The notes under the pieces are model-generated. The model ran no database searches. It was given only the letters and a program-made list of their open reading frames with translations, and had not been told where the DNA came from. The translations under genes were made by a program, and so were the position numbers. This document shows, in pieces, positions 1-21,350 of a stretch of DNA of 64,000 nt (position 1 is its first letter; each line of letters starts with the position of its first letter). The stretch is from Panonychus citri (Eukaryota > Arthropoda > Arachnida > Trombidiformes > Tetranychidae): NCBI RefSeq assembly GCF_014898815.1, contig NW_026515546.1, positions 4,411,001 to 4,475,000 of the forward strand, in the 5' to 3' direction.

Positions 1-240
1 AAACTGAACATGTTGGACTTAAGAGTCCGTGACAACGTTGACATCTCCGAAGTTTGTGTGGAAGAATGTCAGGATATATCCCGCTGGCAACAAGCTCAAC
101 ATTTGGTTCTGGTCGAATTCCTCAACACCATTCGTGAGGAAATGGTAAAGCGTGCTCAATTCGCCGTCGAAAATAATCGAGAGGAATTTTCATCTTTGAA
201 AGAATTGATCGTTACCGATCTGTTGAAACAGGTGCAATGA
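1..240 (+). CDS. C-terminal exon of an unrecognised protein (5' end outside window)
   Basis: The frame is open from base 1 through TGA at 238-240, giving the last 79 residues of a larger protein. The first ATG at position 10 is probably internal, because the frame is already open before it and composition looks coding from base 1. The peptide is balanced and soluble: an acidic stretch with two cysteines (VCVEECQ), then a long predicted amphipathic helix rich in Glu, Lys and Leu (around WQQAQHLVLVEFLNTIREEM) running to the end at LLKQVQ. I see no signal peptide, membrane segment or catalytic motif, and I do not recognise the family. A helical or coiled-coil C-terminus of an intracellular protein is as far as I can go. 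Possible ATTAAA polyadenylation signals occur at 322-327 and 387-392. The next gene downstream (Gbx) is convergent, 10 kb away. Confidence 0.75.
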   Translation, partial: KLNMLDLRVRDNVDISEVCVEECQDISRWQQAQHLVLVEFLNTIREEMVKRAQFAVENNREEFSSLKELIVTDLLKQVQ

Positions 241-560
241 TAATCTCTTGAAAGAGTTAAACCGATTTGCCGGTCACCCAAATATTTGAAAATTAATTCC
301 AAATGCATTTGAAAAACTTTAATTAAATTCTTTTTTTCAAACTAAAATTATTCACAAAAGTGTGTAATTGAAACGTATTCTTACATCATTAAAAACCATA
401 AGATGTTTAAGTTTTATATGCTTTTCAAAAAGATTACTCATTTTCCCAAAATAAGAAGCAGAACATTTCACTTTAATTGTGACAAGAAAGAACAAAAAAA
501 AATTCAAACTAAATGGGTAAAAATAAAAAAAATTTCACCCAAATCGGGTAAAAATTGTTC
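241..560. other. 3' flank of the first gene
   Basis: AT-rich sequence with two possible ATTAAA polyadenylation signals (322-327, 387-392) and two copies of GGGTAAAAAT near 515 and 547. No coding signal is seen; the short frame here is not supported by composition. Confidence 0.4.
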
Positions 561-654
561 CCACCGGAAGTGGATGATGCACACGAAAGATACTTCCACC
601 CACCGGAAGTATCTCTCCCACCCACTTTGTTCAGTTTCTCCCACTTCCGGGAGA
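561..654. promoter_or_regulatory. Palindromic cluster of ETS-type CCGGAAGT motifs
   Basis: A GC-richer island in AT-rich surroundings. The ETS/GABP-type core CCGGAAGT or its reverse complement recurs, for example at 564-571, 603-610 and reversed at 643-650. Two hairpins are built from it: GATACTTCC (589-597) pairs perfectly with GGAAGTATC (605-613) across a 7-base loop, and TCTCCC (637-642) pairs with GGGAGA (649-654) across ACTTCC. This could be a regulatory cluster or the remnant of a palindromic transposon end. No gene starts close by on either strand. Confidence 0.4.
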
Positions 655-3600
655 TAAATCAGGATCCGGGTGCAGCATCCGTATTCTTCACTACTGTATT
701 TTACCAATTGATTCGGTGACATCATATACAAAAGATTGGATAATAATGGATCATGTTTCTTTCAAAAGAGGAATCAGATCATGGAAAAATTATAAAGGCT
801 CAGGAAGCTTTTCTCATTCAATGTAATTGATAATTCTAGAGAAATTCGGATTAATGTATTTAGAAAAGAGTGCAAATATTATGATTTCATAAAAGTGAAT
901 GATGTTTATACCATTCAGAATGCAACTATTCGACGAAACAAGACTACAATGGAACAAATCATCCGTTTCAAATCAATATACATGAAGATTCATTTATCCG
1001 TGTTTCTTATCAATTATCACTTTTATACAAATGAAAGAAATGAAATTTATCAAAATAAGTGAAATTGATACAATTACCGTAGGAGAAAATGTTAATTTGC
1101 AGGTAATTATTGTCAGCCTTATATTGGTCACATTTACGCCCTTTGTCTTAAGATGACCAATGGTAGTTCTTTGTGAGTTTAACTCCATCTCATACTCTAC
1201 GAGAACTCCTTAAACCAATATAAACATTGTATCAATATTCCCAAGGGCAGTATGATCTTGACTATAATCCGGTCAATATGTACTCAGTTGAACTGATAAT
1301 CTTAATCCCTTTAAAATAAAGCTAAAATCCCAAGTTTATCTTTAAGTCTCTTTATCTTATAACATTATTACAGAATTAAGCGCAATTATGGATAAAAAAG
1401 TTAAAAATTCATCAAAGCAAATCAAGTTAAGAAATTTGAATGTCATTGATGATTCAGAAAAAACGATTCTTTTGACTCTTTGGAATAATTTTACTATATG
1501 ATTACGATTAGTCTAAAAAATCGCGTATTGGATCATAGAAACTGAGCCGACGGCACCACGTGCATCTGAATTGAGGCGTTGGTACCAAAATACAAATGGA
1601 TTCATTCACATCCCGAATTTATCATGAGAAATATAAAAGAGAAGGAATTAATGCAATTTGATTCTGCAATTACAAAAAGCAAGGTTTTATCTCTCAAAAC
1701 AGCATTTGTATGCGACACTAAAGCAACGGTAACTGGAATAGCTCGAGTTCATCATTTTTGGGCTTTCAATTTCAGAAATCACAATCTAGAAAGAGAAGAA
1801 AAAAATTAATTAGTTTTAACTGAAAAAGAGTAGATAATAAGACTTTTATTCCGGTATTACATAGGCAACGGTTAATTGATTACCTTTGTAATTGGATAGG
1901 TTTTCATTTGGTTGATAATTGAAAAGTTAGCAAATGGAAAGTTTTTCTGTTCAAAATGAAACTGAATTAAAATGAATGATTTAGTTAATTGTTGTTAAGT
2001 TTAACAATACAGATAATTAACAATACAGAGGGTAAAAAGTGAAGGCGTTTTCTTGGTGTTACCTGTGATTTTTTGGCCTTTTTTTGTTAATAGTAACACA
2101 TTAAGGTGTGGGGGCTCATTGGGTAAGTGTTTTGTTTTTAGTTTACACGATTTAAGGTAAACAATTAACGTTTAATCAAAGTTAATTGTTGAATTTACAA
2201 GAGAAACAATTTATATAATATATAAATCAACTTGTTAACTTGCTTTTTGTTTCTAAGCTCAAATCAAAGTTCGTGAAAATAATATACTAACTATCGTATC
2301 TATTGCATGATTGTTGTTGATGATGAAGATGAAGATGATGATGATTAGGATAATTATGATGATGGAAACAATTTTGATTAAGGTTTCAAGAAGATAATCT
2401 TGATTGTTGTTAACCAACACCTTCATTTACACTTTAAACAATTAACTTTTCATTTTTCCAAGTTAATTAAGACTACGAAAGATTAGATTGATTAGATTTA
2501 TGTATTAACGATTAAATCTTAATATTAATAAAAGTGTATTAACTGATTGTTGATTACAATTAAAGAGAATACAAAAGTTAATTGTTATTCTTGTAATCAA
2601 ATCAATTTGTGTCCTAATTTTGGTTTAAATATAATTTAAAGCAATTTAAAAGTTAATTTGATTGGAAATGTTTGTTCAAATAACCAAATGATAAAGTAAT
2701 CAAAAAGGTTAATTAGTTTAATCACTTTTGTCTGTATTATATTGTAATCATTAAGGTGTGTAAATGTGATTAAATTGTTACAAATTATATCATCTGAATG
2801 TGTCTCATCAACAACAACAATTAATTGATTGTGTACTTTTCTTACATACAATTAGTGAGTAAAATAAATTGCAAACAATAAATAACAATATAATTAACAC
2901 CATTAAAACAATTATTTTAACAATCAGTTGATTGTTAACCAGCAGGAAAACAAAACACAATTACTTTCAATTGTTTTTGTTTAATTGTTGACAACCAAAT
3001 CAACAAGGTGAAGACATAATAACAATTATAATAGAGAGACAAACAAGAAAAGTTAATCATCAGAGTCTTTAATCATAATAGTTAACTAATTGTTCATTCA
3101 ATTCAAGTTTTCATCTTAATCATCATTTCTGTTTCCTCTTTATGGTGAAAACTGTTTCCTGTTTAAAATTTTTCATCCATAATACAATAATAATACAATT
3201 GTAGATGAAAGATAATTATGAAAAATGGTTCATTAAATTGCTAATATTTATACAATCAAGTAAATTGTTACCATTACAATTAAACTTTAATCAATTGGTT
3301 TGAAAAATTAGTCTCCTGTCAGTTTAAATACAAAATATAAGTTAAATTATTTTCACTTGATTACAATGTAAATGTCAACTTAAAGTTGATTAATTAACTC
3401 GTAGGTTAATTAAACCAATTGTAAGCATAACAATTAAATAATTACCACTCGTAAATACAAATTTAGGCAAGAAAAAAATTTGTTAATTGTAAAAACAAAA
3501 AGTAAAACAATTCAAATCAATTGCAAAGTGAAACAAAATAACAAAACGATTGGTGAATCTTTTGCCCCATAGTTCACAGAGTTAATTGTTGTTGATCAGT

Positions 3601-6079
3601 AAATTGTAATGAGTTAAGTAAGTTGCAATATTATTGATTGTTGAACATTATCATTATTGATTGTTAATTGTTAGGCAGGAAAATAAATTGATCGGATCTT
3701 TGGTCAGATCAATGTAACTGCCTAGATACTCATAGGAATCCAAGGTAAATATGAAAGGAGGCACAAGAAACTGTCTTACCTTTAGGCTGATTGTTGATTA
3801 ATTATATTTTTTTTGGTACCTTAATTGTGTTTGAAAGAAGGTGAAGAAGATGATAATAATGGTGATGAGGATGATGAGGATGATAATGGTGATAATGATG
3901 ATGATGATGAACAAGACGATGAATCCTGTTTGGTTTAAGTTTCCCTCCTCAACTATTTTTCCTATGAAAAAGTTAACAATAATTACGAACCCGCTTTTTT
4001 AAACATTTCAACGTTAATTTAGTTAATTTGATACACGAAATAAATTACCAATAATCATAATCATCATCAACAATTAACAATTAACAATAAGCTAACTTGT
4101 TTAACTCAATTTAAGATTCAGTTAATCATATTAACTTTGTTATTTTTTTTTTCTTCATCGTTGTAATCATAATTGTTGCTGTTTCTTTCGTGATTCCTAT
4201 TTAACTAATCATGTTAATATTTGAATAATCAACTGATTTAATTGTAAGATTAAACAATTATACAATCACATGTATTATTATCATTTTGGCTAATTAACAT
4301 TGGGGTTAATTGTTGATCAACTTAGCTGATTAGCAGAAGAAAAAAAAAGATAATTGTTTACAATTTATCAGATTAATCGTTCAGATTATAAGGAAAAGGT
4401 TAATATTATAATTGTTGAAACAATTGATAACCGGATCTAAGACCATCAATCAATTTAAAATGAGAATTGAAAGTTTGTACAAAAATTTCATTCAAAATTT
4501 CACCAATTAACCAGCAATTAAAATCCCGATAATAGTAATCAAAAACTAATCAGTTAATCACGATAAGGGTCAAGTTAATGATAATCAAGTCTTTTAAATT
4601 GTGTTCACACTTAAATCAGTTAACTTTGAAAATGAATATCAAAGTTAATCAATAGGTGAACAAAATATCAGGGTTTAGTGTTGATTTGCCTGTAAATATA
4701 ATAATAGAGTCTAAATTAATAGCCCAATGACCAATGGTCAGTTGATAATTTATTATTATATCAACGTTGTGATTATCATTGTGAGTATTTGAGCATTTTG
4801 CCGAGTCTCGATTACCATTTTCAATGATTAGGAATAGTTTTTTTTTTCATCTTTACAAAATGATAACTTGACCTTTTCTTGTAAATATAATAATAACTAA
4901 TGATAGGATGCTGATGATTATTATGATGATGATAATGATGATTGAAGATGAATAAGAGAGTGAGATGAGAGATTGAGAGTGTGTACTTACAGTGAGTGTG
5001 TTTTTTTAGCACATTTAGCGTGAAAAAAGGCCACTGGTGGAAAAGTCAATGAGCATCAGCACACATTGAGTATTTTTCCTCCTTTTTTTTGCTCAACAAG
5101 CAAATTACACACTTCACATATACATTATGAGTCCAAAGCGAAAGTCCAACCTTCATTTACCTTTGTATTTTCATGGTCAAGTTTTGTTTTTCTTGCTCAC
5201 CATTCAATTTGTACGTAAAGCCAATGGTTAATAGGGTAGGCCAGGTGAAAAGTATCATCATCATCATCATCATCACAATTACAGTCATCATCATTTCCAT
5301 CTCCATCATCATCATCATCATCATCTTGAAGAAGCAACAAAATGTATTACCATTGGAAAGGTCTTAAGGTAACATCCTTAATCTCCAACTGATTAGTTGA
5401 ATCTTTCTCAAACAATTTAAATCAATCGTTTCCTATGAGCTACAATCAATTGTAAATTATATGGTTTTTACTATTTGCAAAATCAAAAATCAACTAACCA
5501 ATTGTTCAATTATCTAACCTGAAGACATAATCGTATAAGCAGTTAACTGTTAAAACCACTGATATGTAAGTTTATCAGTCAATTATAATCGAAACGCTTC
5601 CAATACTAATACAGTAATCAAATTTTTCAATTAAAAATCAATACAAACCAATCAATCGGTTTGCATTATTTGAAACTTTTTTCTACAACCAGATAAATTG
5701 AAAGTTGATTGTTTGATTGAACAATAAGATATTCAAATGAATAACCCTGAATATCAACATTCTACAGATTAGAAGCCATTATCGTCTTAATCATCATCAT
5801 CATCATCATGCTGATAATCATCTTCATCACCATTCTAATCATCATTTTCTTTCCCTTCTTTAAAAACTCTGATCCCGGGAACTGATTATAAAGTCTGTAA
5901 TTGCCGTTAAATAGTTACTTGGGCCTCATCCTCATCATCTTCATCCTCATCTCCATCTTAAACCAGCTTCAATTCAAGAGATATGAAAATAATAATGATA
6001 ATATACTGATCCCTAAGGTGCAATGTATATCATGATGATGATGATGATTATCATCACCATTATCTGATTTTATCAACAG
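655..6079. other. Intergenic AT-rich DNA
   Basis: No supported gene. The sequence is dominated by the words TTAATTGTT and AACAATTAA, and by GAT/ATC trinucleotide patches (about 2319-2345, 3838-3912, 4905-4945, 5252-5328). The short frame at 1579-1809 shows no recognisable domain and I do not call it. Confidence 0.5.
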
Positions 6080-6151
6080 GTAAAATTATATTGTGGAGCC
6101 AAGGGTGCCAAAGATAGCACCCTTCACCCAAAGCTCACGCCCAGCAGCGAG
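6080..6151 (+). other. Exon-like GC-rich island, no recognised gene
   Basis: This 72-base segment is preceded by an acceptor-like TATCAACAG and followed by a donor-like GAG|GTGAGC. It is open only in the frame starting at its first base (24 codons); the other two + frames contain stops. It is strikingly GC-richer than its surroundings and contains the hairpin GGGTGC (6103-6108) / GCACCC (6117-6122). It could be an orphan exon of an unseen + strand transcript, or a structured non-coding element. No partner exons were identified. Confidence 0.25.
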
Positions 6152-9100
6152 GTGAGCAAAATAAGCATCGTAATCGTCATAATCATAAATGATTGTTGTT
6201 ATTAAAATAATAATAACAATCCAACGATCAACAATTAACCATCAAATTGTTCACTGAGAATGTGAAAGGCGTGTTAATTGTGCCTAAACCTTAATTGGCC
6301 TCAACAATCAAAGACAATCAACTTTTGTTTCTTTTTACATATTCGCACTGGTTCATTATTTACTCTTTCATTAATTTTATTTTCTTTCTTAATCACCAAC
6401 AATCAAGAATATCAAATTAACCGTTTTCTTAATCATCTGAGATGAGGAAATTGTTTTTTTTTTGTTGGAAACAGAATGAAAAAATATCCAATAGATTAAC
6501 CTGTTAATCCAATGTATTAATCACTTTTTGCTTTATGCTTCTTGATTTATTAATTGTGGTAATTAACCTGAGTTGATTGTGTTTACCTTGTTTCTAATCT
6601 TTGGGTTAATTGTTTTGTCTGGATATTGATTAATGATTGTTTATCCAGTCACAATTTAAGTTAATTTAGTTACCCTGTCAATACCTTGTTGCTTACAATT
6701 TTCACCTCAACAATTTATTAATCATTATCATCACCATTTAATTGTTGTTGTTGTTGTTGTGTTGATTGTTGATTACATGAATAAGTAAACAATTTAAAAG
6801 TTAATCACATTATTTTATATAAATATTATAAAATTGATAATTAAATTGTGATAATTTGAATGATCATTTTTTAATTATCATTAAAAACCTTAAGGGTAAA
6901 ATTTAATTTTTTTTTTACAAAGTTAATTGTTGTTAATATTGATTAACTAACTGGACAATTGACTTCACATTGAAAACCTGTTAACGATAATGGCTCTTAA
7001 TTGTCTTTGGTAATGTAATTAAATATCAATCACCGTAAGGCAATCAATAATTTAATGGTTGATTATCAACAATTAACCAAAAACAATCAATCGGAATTAA
7101 AATTTCCTGATTCTTAAAACTTAAACAAGAATCAAAATATTAGTTTAATTGATTGTTATTATTATTAAAATTTAAATGATCAAGGAAATTGTTGTAATCA
7201 TTATAATTGAACAATTTAAACAAAATGATATATATCATTTGATTAGATTATGATTGAAAAGTGTTGCAATTAAATGTAATCACTCAAATTAAATTGTGAT
7301 TATATTTATTTAGTGATTAGTTTAACCGGATTATCAAAAGGTAATCAAGTTAATTATCAACCATTAGCCATATAATTGAGTCTCTCTCTCTCACCTTTGG
7401 TTTTAATTGTAACTTTTAAAAAAGGATACGATCAATTGAAAGTTAATTACAATAATCAAATCAAAGTGAATCACTTAATCTGTCAGAATTGTTATCAAAG
7501 GGTAACATTATAATCCAAGAGAGTGACAAGATTAACTTGACAAGGAGGAAGCAGAAAAAAAGTTTGATACAAAGTGGATAATATAAAGGATGTCCAGTGG
7601 TCAGTGGTCATCATCATCATCGTCATCATCAGCCCTTGTCATTAAACATTAACTTCATTGATTACATTTCATGTTAGTCTTTCATTTCAGCCTCTCTCTC
7701 TCTCTCTCAATGAATCCACTCCTACTTATATATATTATTTATCCACCGACAATGATAACGGAAATGGTCAATTCCTGATGAATCTCCACCCAATTGTAAT
7801 CAATAAGATGACCAATGAAATCAAAAGTCTTGTGAACAAAAAAAAAAGTTTCTCTGAATCAAATGAAACATTGGAAAAGTTCAACCAATGATCAACTAGA
7901 CTTGATTATCAATGGGAATTGTTGATTGTTAGATTAATCTAATAAACTACTGACCATGATAATGACCATTGTATGATGATAATAGTGATGAATTTGCTGA
8001 TCTTTCTAAATTTAAACATAATCGAATTTAATTTTTTTTTCGAAAAAAAAAACTTTCTAAACTAATATTATCAAAGATATGATGATAATCTATCATCATT
8101 ATTATCATCATCATCTTCATGGGAAAAGTGTGTCTTGAAAATGTGATATTATTTGTCAATTGCTCATGATAATCAACAAGATAATCATTCCCATGGTTGT
8201 TGATCAAACAACAACAATCAAGTGCCACACACATACAATCAAATCTAATTATTGTCACGAAAAAAAAGTGTCCCTATTATTATTAAACGATTACCATAAT
8301 CACTATCATTGAGAATCGTTTAGCTTAGGATTTGTAATTTACTAACTTCGGGCTGAGTAAATTTCTAGGTCAAAGAGTGAGAATCGTTAGTTAGCTAATC
8401 CAATCGCTCTACCCCCACACACACACACATACATACACACCTCTGCCACTCTGCTGTTACTTGATCACCACGGTGGATGATTATCTTTGCACCTCCGCCC
8501 ATCTTCAACACACTAATCAATTAAAAAATCATTTATTGTGAAATAAACATCAAGGGTAATTTAAGTTTACAGAAAAACAAAACCAACAAAACTTTTACCT
8601 TGTTGATATTTTGTTTTTACCTTTTCTAATTGTTATTAATATTATCACTATATAACAATTTACTAGCAATTATGACAACAGCAAAAAAAACAAGGTGAAT
8701 GATTATCATTATGATTACCACCTTAATCCCTGGTCATCAATCTAATCACTATCTATGTAATATAAGATTGTTGCTAATCCCAAATCTTAAATCTATTGGG
8801 AAGGAGGCGTAAGAATGATGATTAAATGTTAGTCTCACTTTCGCGGTGGGTCAACTTTATTTTTCTAGGCCATTAGATTCCCGCTCCGCTAAGAAGAGAG
8901 GGAGAGAAATTGCTAATATCGACTCTCTCTCTCTCAGTTAATTGTAGTTAATCATCAAATCTACAACAAGCTGATGATATTGACGATTACACCCAAATAC
9001 AGATTAACCTTCATCACTAATAACAAACTCTTACACTTTAATTAAGGACCTTTGATCCTTCAAGCTTAAAGAATCAAATCTTATCCCGGATCTTGAATTT

Positions 9101-9198
9101 TATCATTGGCGAGAAAATGAATTTGGATAAATATAAATGGATTAACCTTGAGGATAATCTAATGATATTAAATCTCTGTCTTTCCACCATTACATGTA
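6152..9198. other. Intergenic AT-rich DNA
   Basis: No supported gene. It holds the same TTAATTGTT/AACAATTAA word field, small GAT/ATC and (TC)n patches (about 7381-7392, 7692-7708, 8922-8935) and an (AC)n patch near 8417-8440. Confidence 0.5.
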
Positions 9199-9770
9199 CT
9201 GGGTGATTGAGCTGGACCCTTCGGACTTTAAACTTTAATAACTTTTTTATTTCTTAGAATTTTTTTTTGAATTTTATATCATTTGAAAGCTTAAAGTCTA
9301 AAATAGTTAATTAGGTAAAACTGTAATTTTTCAGTTATGATTTATTGCAAAAAATCGAAATGATTGAACAAACGCACCTTCTTTCAACGGATAAAATCTT
9401 TAACAAAAGTGCTCAGCTACCTAGAGGTTGAATCGTTCAAAATTGATTTTAGCTCAAACAACTCAGCACAAAAAAAAATCAGAATATACATATTGTAGCC
9501 CATAAAACATTCTTTAACATGAATATTGATTTTAATTGTTGATCAAATTTTTACGAGTTCTACTGCATTTTTAGTGCAAAAAACTTGAAATAATCACGAT
9601 GTGAAAAAAGACTCTGTAAAAATAGTACCTTTAGATATTTTATTGATCTAAGTGACCTAACTTATTTTCTAAATGTCAATTAATATCGATCTTGAAACAA
9701 AAGACTGAATAAATTTCTATCAAAAAGTTATTCGAATTTAAAGTCCGAAGGGTCCAGTTCAATCACCCTG
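9199..9770. mobile_element. Non-autonomous DNA transposon (MITE-like), 572 bp, with TIRs
   Basis: Terminal inverted repeats of about 50 bp lie at 9199-9248 and 9721-9770. They begin C(T/A)GGGTGATTGA and share the 21-base block CTGGACCCTTCGGACTTTAA plus A with few mismatches. Both ends are flanked by TACATGTA (9191-9198 and 9771-9778), which fits an 8-bp target-site duplication. Because that octamer is itself a palindrome, it could instead belong to the inverted repeat. An 8-bp duplication and CAGGG-type ends are hAT-like; a TA duplication (Tc1/mariner-like) cannot be excluded. There is no transposase frame inside, so the element would depend on enzyme supplied elsewhere. Confidence 0.8.
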
Positions 9771-9778
9771 TACATGTA

Positions 9779-10482
9779 TTAGATTATCAAAGTAAAGTGA
9801 ACAATCAACAAGCCTCCAAAACTACCAAATGTTGAATTGTAATCAAATAATATGATCACAATTAACGATGAGTGATCCAAATGAATTAAAGTGATAAGTT
9901 TTTTTATAATATAAAAGATGATTAGGATAACTTGATTGTTGCATATTGATTAGAATTAACTTAATTCTCAGACAATTAAGAGTAACTATTATTATTATTA
10001 TTATTTTGGATTCGCCAACGTTTTTACTGTCAAAAGTTATCGTGTTGTTATCACAATGTTATCCACGCTTATCAATCATTGCTAATTTTAATCTTTCTTT
10101 AAATCATCAATCCAAATCTTGAGATAATCTCTCACCTTTTTTTTTTGCATACCCACTTGGTGAATGTTATTATTTTACTTACCTGGATAAATATTGATAC
10201 TTTCTGTTAATCTTATAGATATATAACCTCACCTAGTTAATATGTTTCATGGTAAATCAATTTGATTACAATTAAGTTAACTAACCTCCTGGTGAGAGTT
10301 GATGATTATCCTTGGAGTGATTTAGACAAATGATAATTTAACAATCATGATTAGTTGATGAGAAACTTTTACCTCAAAAAATGACACAAAATATTATCCA
10401 AATTAATCCGATAATATTGATTAAATTGTGATTCTGATATTGTTTAATTTCAAGAGGGAAAAGAAAAAGTCAAAATGATTTC
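9779..10482. other. Intergenic DNA downstream of the Gbx gene
   Basis: AT-rich, with an (ATT)n patch near 9990-10005. No coding signal seen. Confidence 0.4.
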
Positions 10483-10488
10483 TTTATT
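10483..10488 (-). terminator. Probable polyadenylation signal of the Gbx gene
   Basis: TTTATT on the + strand is AATAAA on the Gbx strand, about 56 bases past the Gbx stop codon. It is the first canonical signal after the stop and is placed as expected for a short 3' UTR. Confidence 0.5.
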
Positions 10489-10543
10489 TACTTTTGTTTT
10501 TCTGTTAATTACATAATTAACGCTTGATTACAATCATTGATGA

Positions 10544-19153
<8,610 letters not shown>

Positions 19154-19645
19154 TCCAAACGAATAAGACAAAAAGTAAAACCGAAACAGTTGAAGAAAAA
19201 AGTTTAACACTCGAACTCGAACTCAAACTCAAACGAAAACGAGAAAAAAAGTTCGTCAATCGAATTGAAAGAGTAAAACGTCCAAAGTGAAATGACCTTT
19301 CAACGAATCACGATTGTTTAGTTAGAGGGGTAAAAATCCATTCGAAAGAGGGAATAAGACAAAAAAAAATTCGCACGAACAAAAAAAAATCGAATTCTAA
19401 ACACGTAGTTGATTATTAACACGAGAAAATGATGTTGAGTTAATGTTGCCTTTTGTTGACTGTGGTTGAAACTGATGGTTAATACGCTAATGTGATGATG
19501 ATGAGGATGAGGATGAGGAAGATGAAGTGATGATGATGTGTTAGAAAGTGAAGAAGCAAAGTTTCCAGGCTGGACAAACCCTCCTGGTCCGTTATTATAG
19601 GTTGGAAACTAATTCCACCCCAAAAGTTTTCAGCCAATCAGATTG
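19154..19645 (-). promoter_or_regulatory. Probable 5' UTR and core promoter region of the Gbx gene
   Basis: Upstream of the Gbx ATG. A TATA-like CTATAATAAC on the Gbx strand (complement of 19591-19600) and a CCAATCA on the + strand (19634-19640, an inverted CCAAT box for Gbx) lie in a GC-richer stretch at about 19560-19660. If these are used, the 5' UTR would be roughly 400 bases. A GAT/GAG patch lies at 19495-19530. Start site and any upstream exon are not established. Confidence 0.3.
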
Positions 19646-19659
19646 TTAGGTTACCTCCT

Positions 19660-21240
19660 TTTTCCTACAGGAAAAGGATAAACTCACTCACTCGTAGGAA
19701 TTGATGATGAAATTAACATTTATCTTCCTCTCACTACTGATGGAGATGATTAAATAAACATAACAATTAATCAATTGTCAGTTAATTTCAATTTAATGGC
19801 AAATCGATGTAACTTTTTGTGCTCAATTGGTTTTGTTTTGTTTTCTGTTGTTTTTTTTATTGCTAAAATTACAGTTAAATTGAATCTTCAGATTGATTGT
19901 TGAAAATGAATTAGTTAATTGTTAAAGATTAATTGTTAATCAGAATGAGTTGGTCAGTCTAATATGATAATCAATTGGTTCATTTAATTGTCAATTGTTT
20001 GGTTAATGAGATTAACTTGGTTGTATCTTTAAAACTGATCAACTCTTTTGATTGACTTTGATTGTTAATTTATCACAATTTGATTTGATTGTTGTTTTCC
20101 AATCAAATTGTTTTGTTTTTCTGACAATTAAATTAACTTCATGATAATACTTTCAGTTAATCATTTCCTTAGGTGTGTTTTATCAAAAGTTAATTGTTGT
20201 TGTTAATTTCAGGTCAGATCATTAATAATAATGATAATTATTATTAACAATATCATGAACATTTAATTGTTTTAATTGTTTGAGAAAACATTATTTACCT
20301 TAATTGTTACCCAAAACTTGATAATTGGATTAAAAGTTTTCTTTGTTTCCATGTACAATTAACTAAATATTACATGAGAATTACGTTTTACCTTTTAAAT
20401 CGTGATTGTAATTTGATTATTAATCAACAATTAATCAAAAATCAATGATCTGTTTTGTTTTTGAAAACTAAATTAAAACTTAATTGATCAATTAAATTGT
20501 AAATCCTAATTTGTAACACATTTAACAAGGAATCACTTTAATTAGCATTTTAATTGATTGCACTTGTTAACAATTAACTTTTTTTTTGCCAGATAAATTG
20601 GAGTAAATCATTTTGAACCAATTTAAATCACCAATGATACTCTGATAGTGACAATTGAATTATATTAACAATTTGATTAAAACATGAAAAAACTGTTAAC
20701 TTGTCAACCACAGTCACAATTTAAATGTAATTAGTTGATTAGTTTTGACACATTGACAATTTCTCGTTATAAATTAAATTATTTGCCCAATTGAGTTGAA
20801 TTAATTGGTCGGGATACAACCAATTAATATGAAATTTAAACCAAATCAATTGATTGTAATAACAATAATTTTATCTTTATGATGTAATCACAATTAATAT
20901 TAACATCTACTTATAATTACTACAAATCAGGTAATCTAATTATGATCACAACTAATTATCACTTCATTTTTTTTCCAGTATTAATTTGATTGTCTAAATT
21001 TTTCCTCCAGTTTCTAGGAGATGATTACTTTTAATTGCTGTTAATTAATCAAAGTCTCGTTTTTTTTTATTGAATTTTCTGTGTAAACAATTAGTTTCAT
21101 TTACTTACAAGGAAATGATCTTAATTACATCTTAATTACACATTTAATTAATTGCTTCAATTCAGATGATATAGGGAAAAAAAGTAAATTGTTTCACGTT
21201 GACAATTTACTTTTCCTTCACAATTAAAGTTAATTGTTGA
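19660..21240. other. Intergenic DNA between divergent Gbx and DRAP1
   Basis: Very AT-rich, saturated with TTAATTGTT/AACAATTAA words. No gene seen. Confidence 0.5.
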
Positions 21241-21255
21241 GAAAATTTTCCAACT

Positions 21256-21350
21256 CTACTAGCGACACCTATTGGCTTACTTTCTAAGCGAAAATTTTTC
21301 AACGAAAAAATTTGAATTTCTTTTCTGTGCTGCCATCTAGCGACCATTGG
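21256..21350 (+). promoter_or_regulatory. Probable DRAP1 promoter elements
   Basis: A GC-richer stretch 340-430 bases before the DRAP1 ATG. It holds two related units, TAGCGACACCTATTGG (21260-21275) and TAGCGACCATTGG (21338-21350), each ending in an inverted CCAAT box. Between them, TGTGCTGCCATCT (21326-21338) contains a YY1/Pho-like GCCATCT core. The same 13-mer occurs upstream of PRC1. No TATA box is evident. Confidence 0.45.

Noticed and set aside
1579..1809. 76-codon + strand frame
   Set aside because: Slightly GC-richer than its surroundings, but no domain, no splice partners and no recognised similarity.
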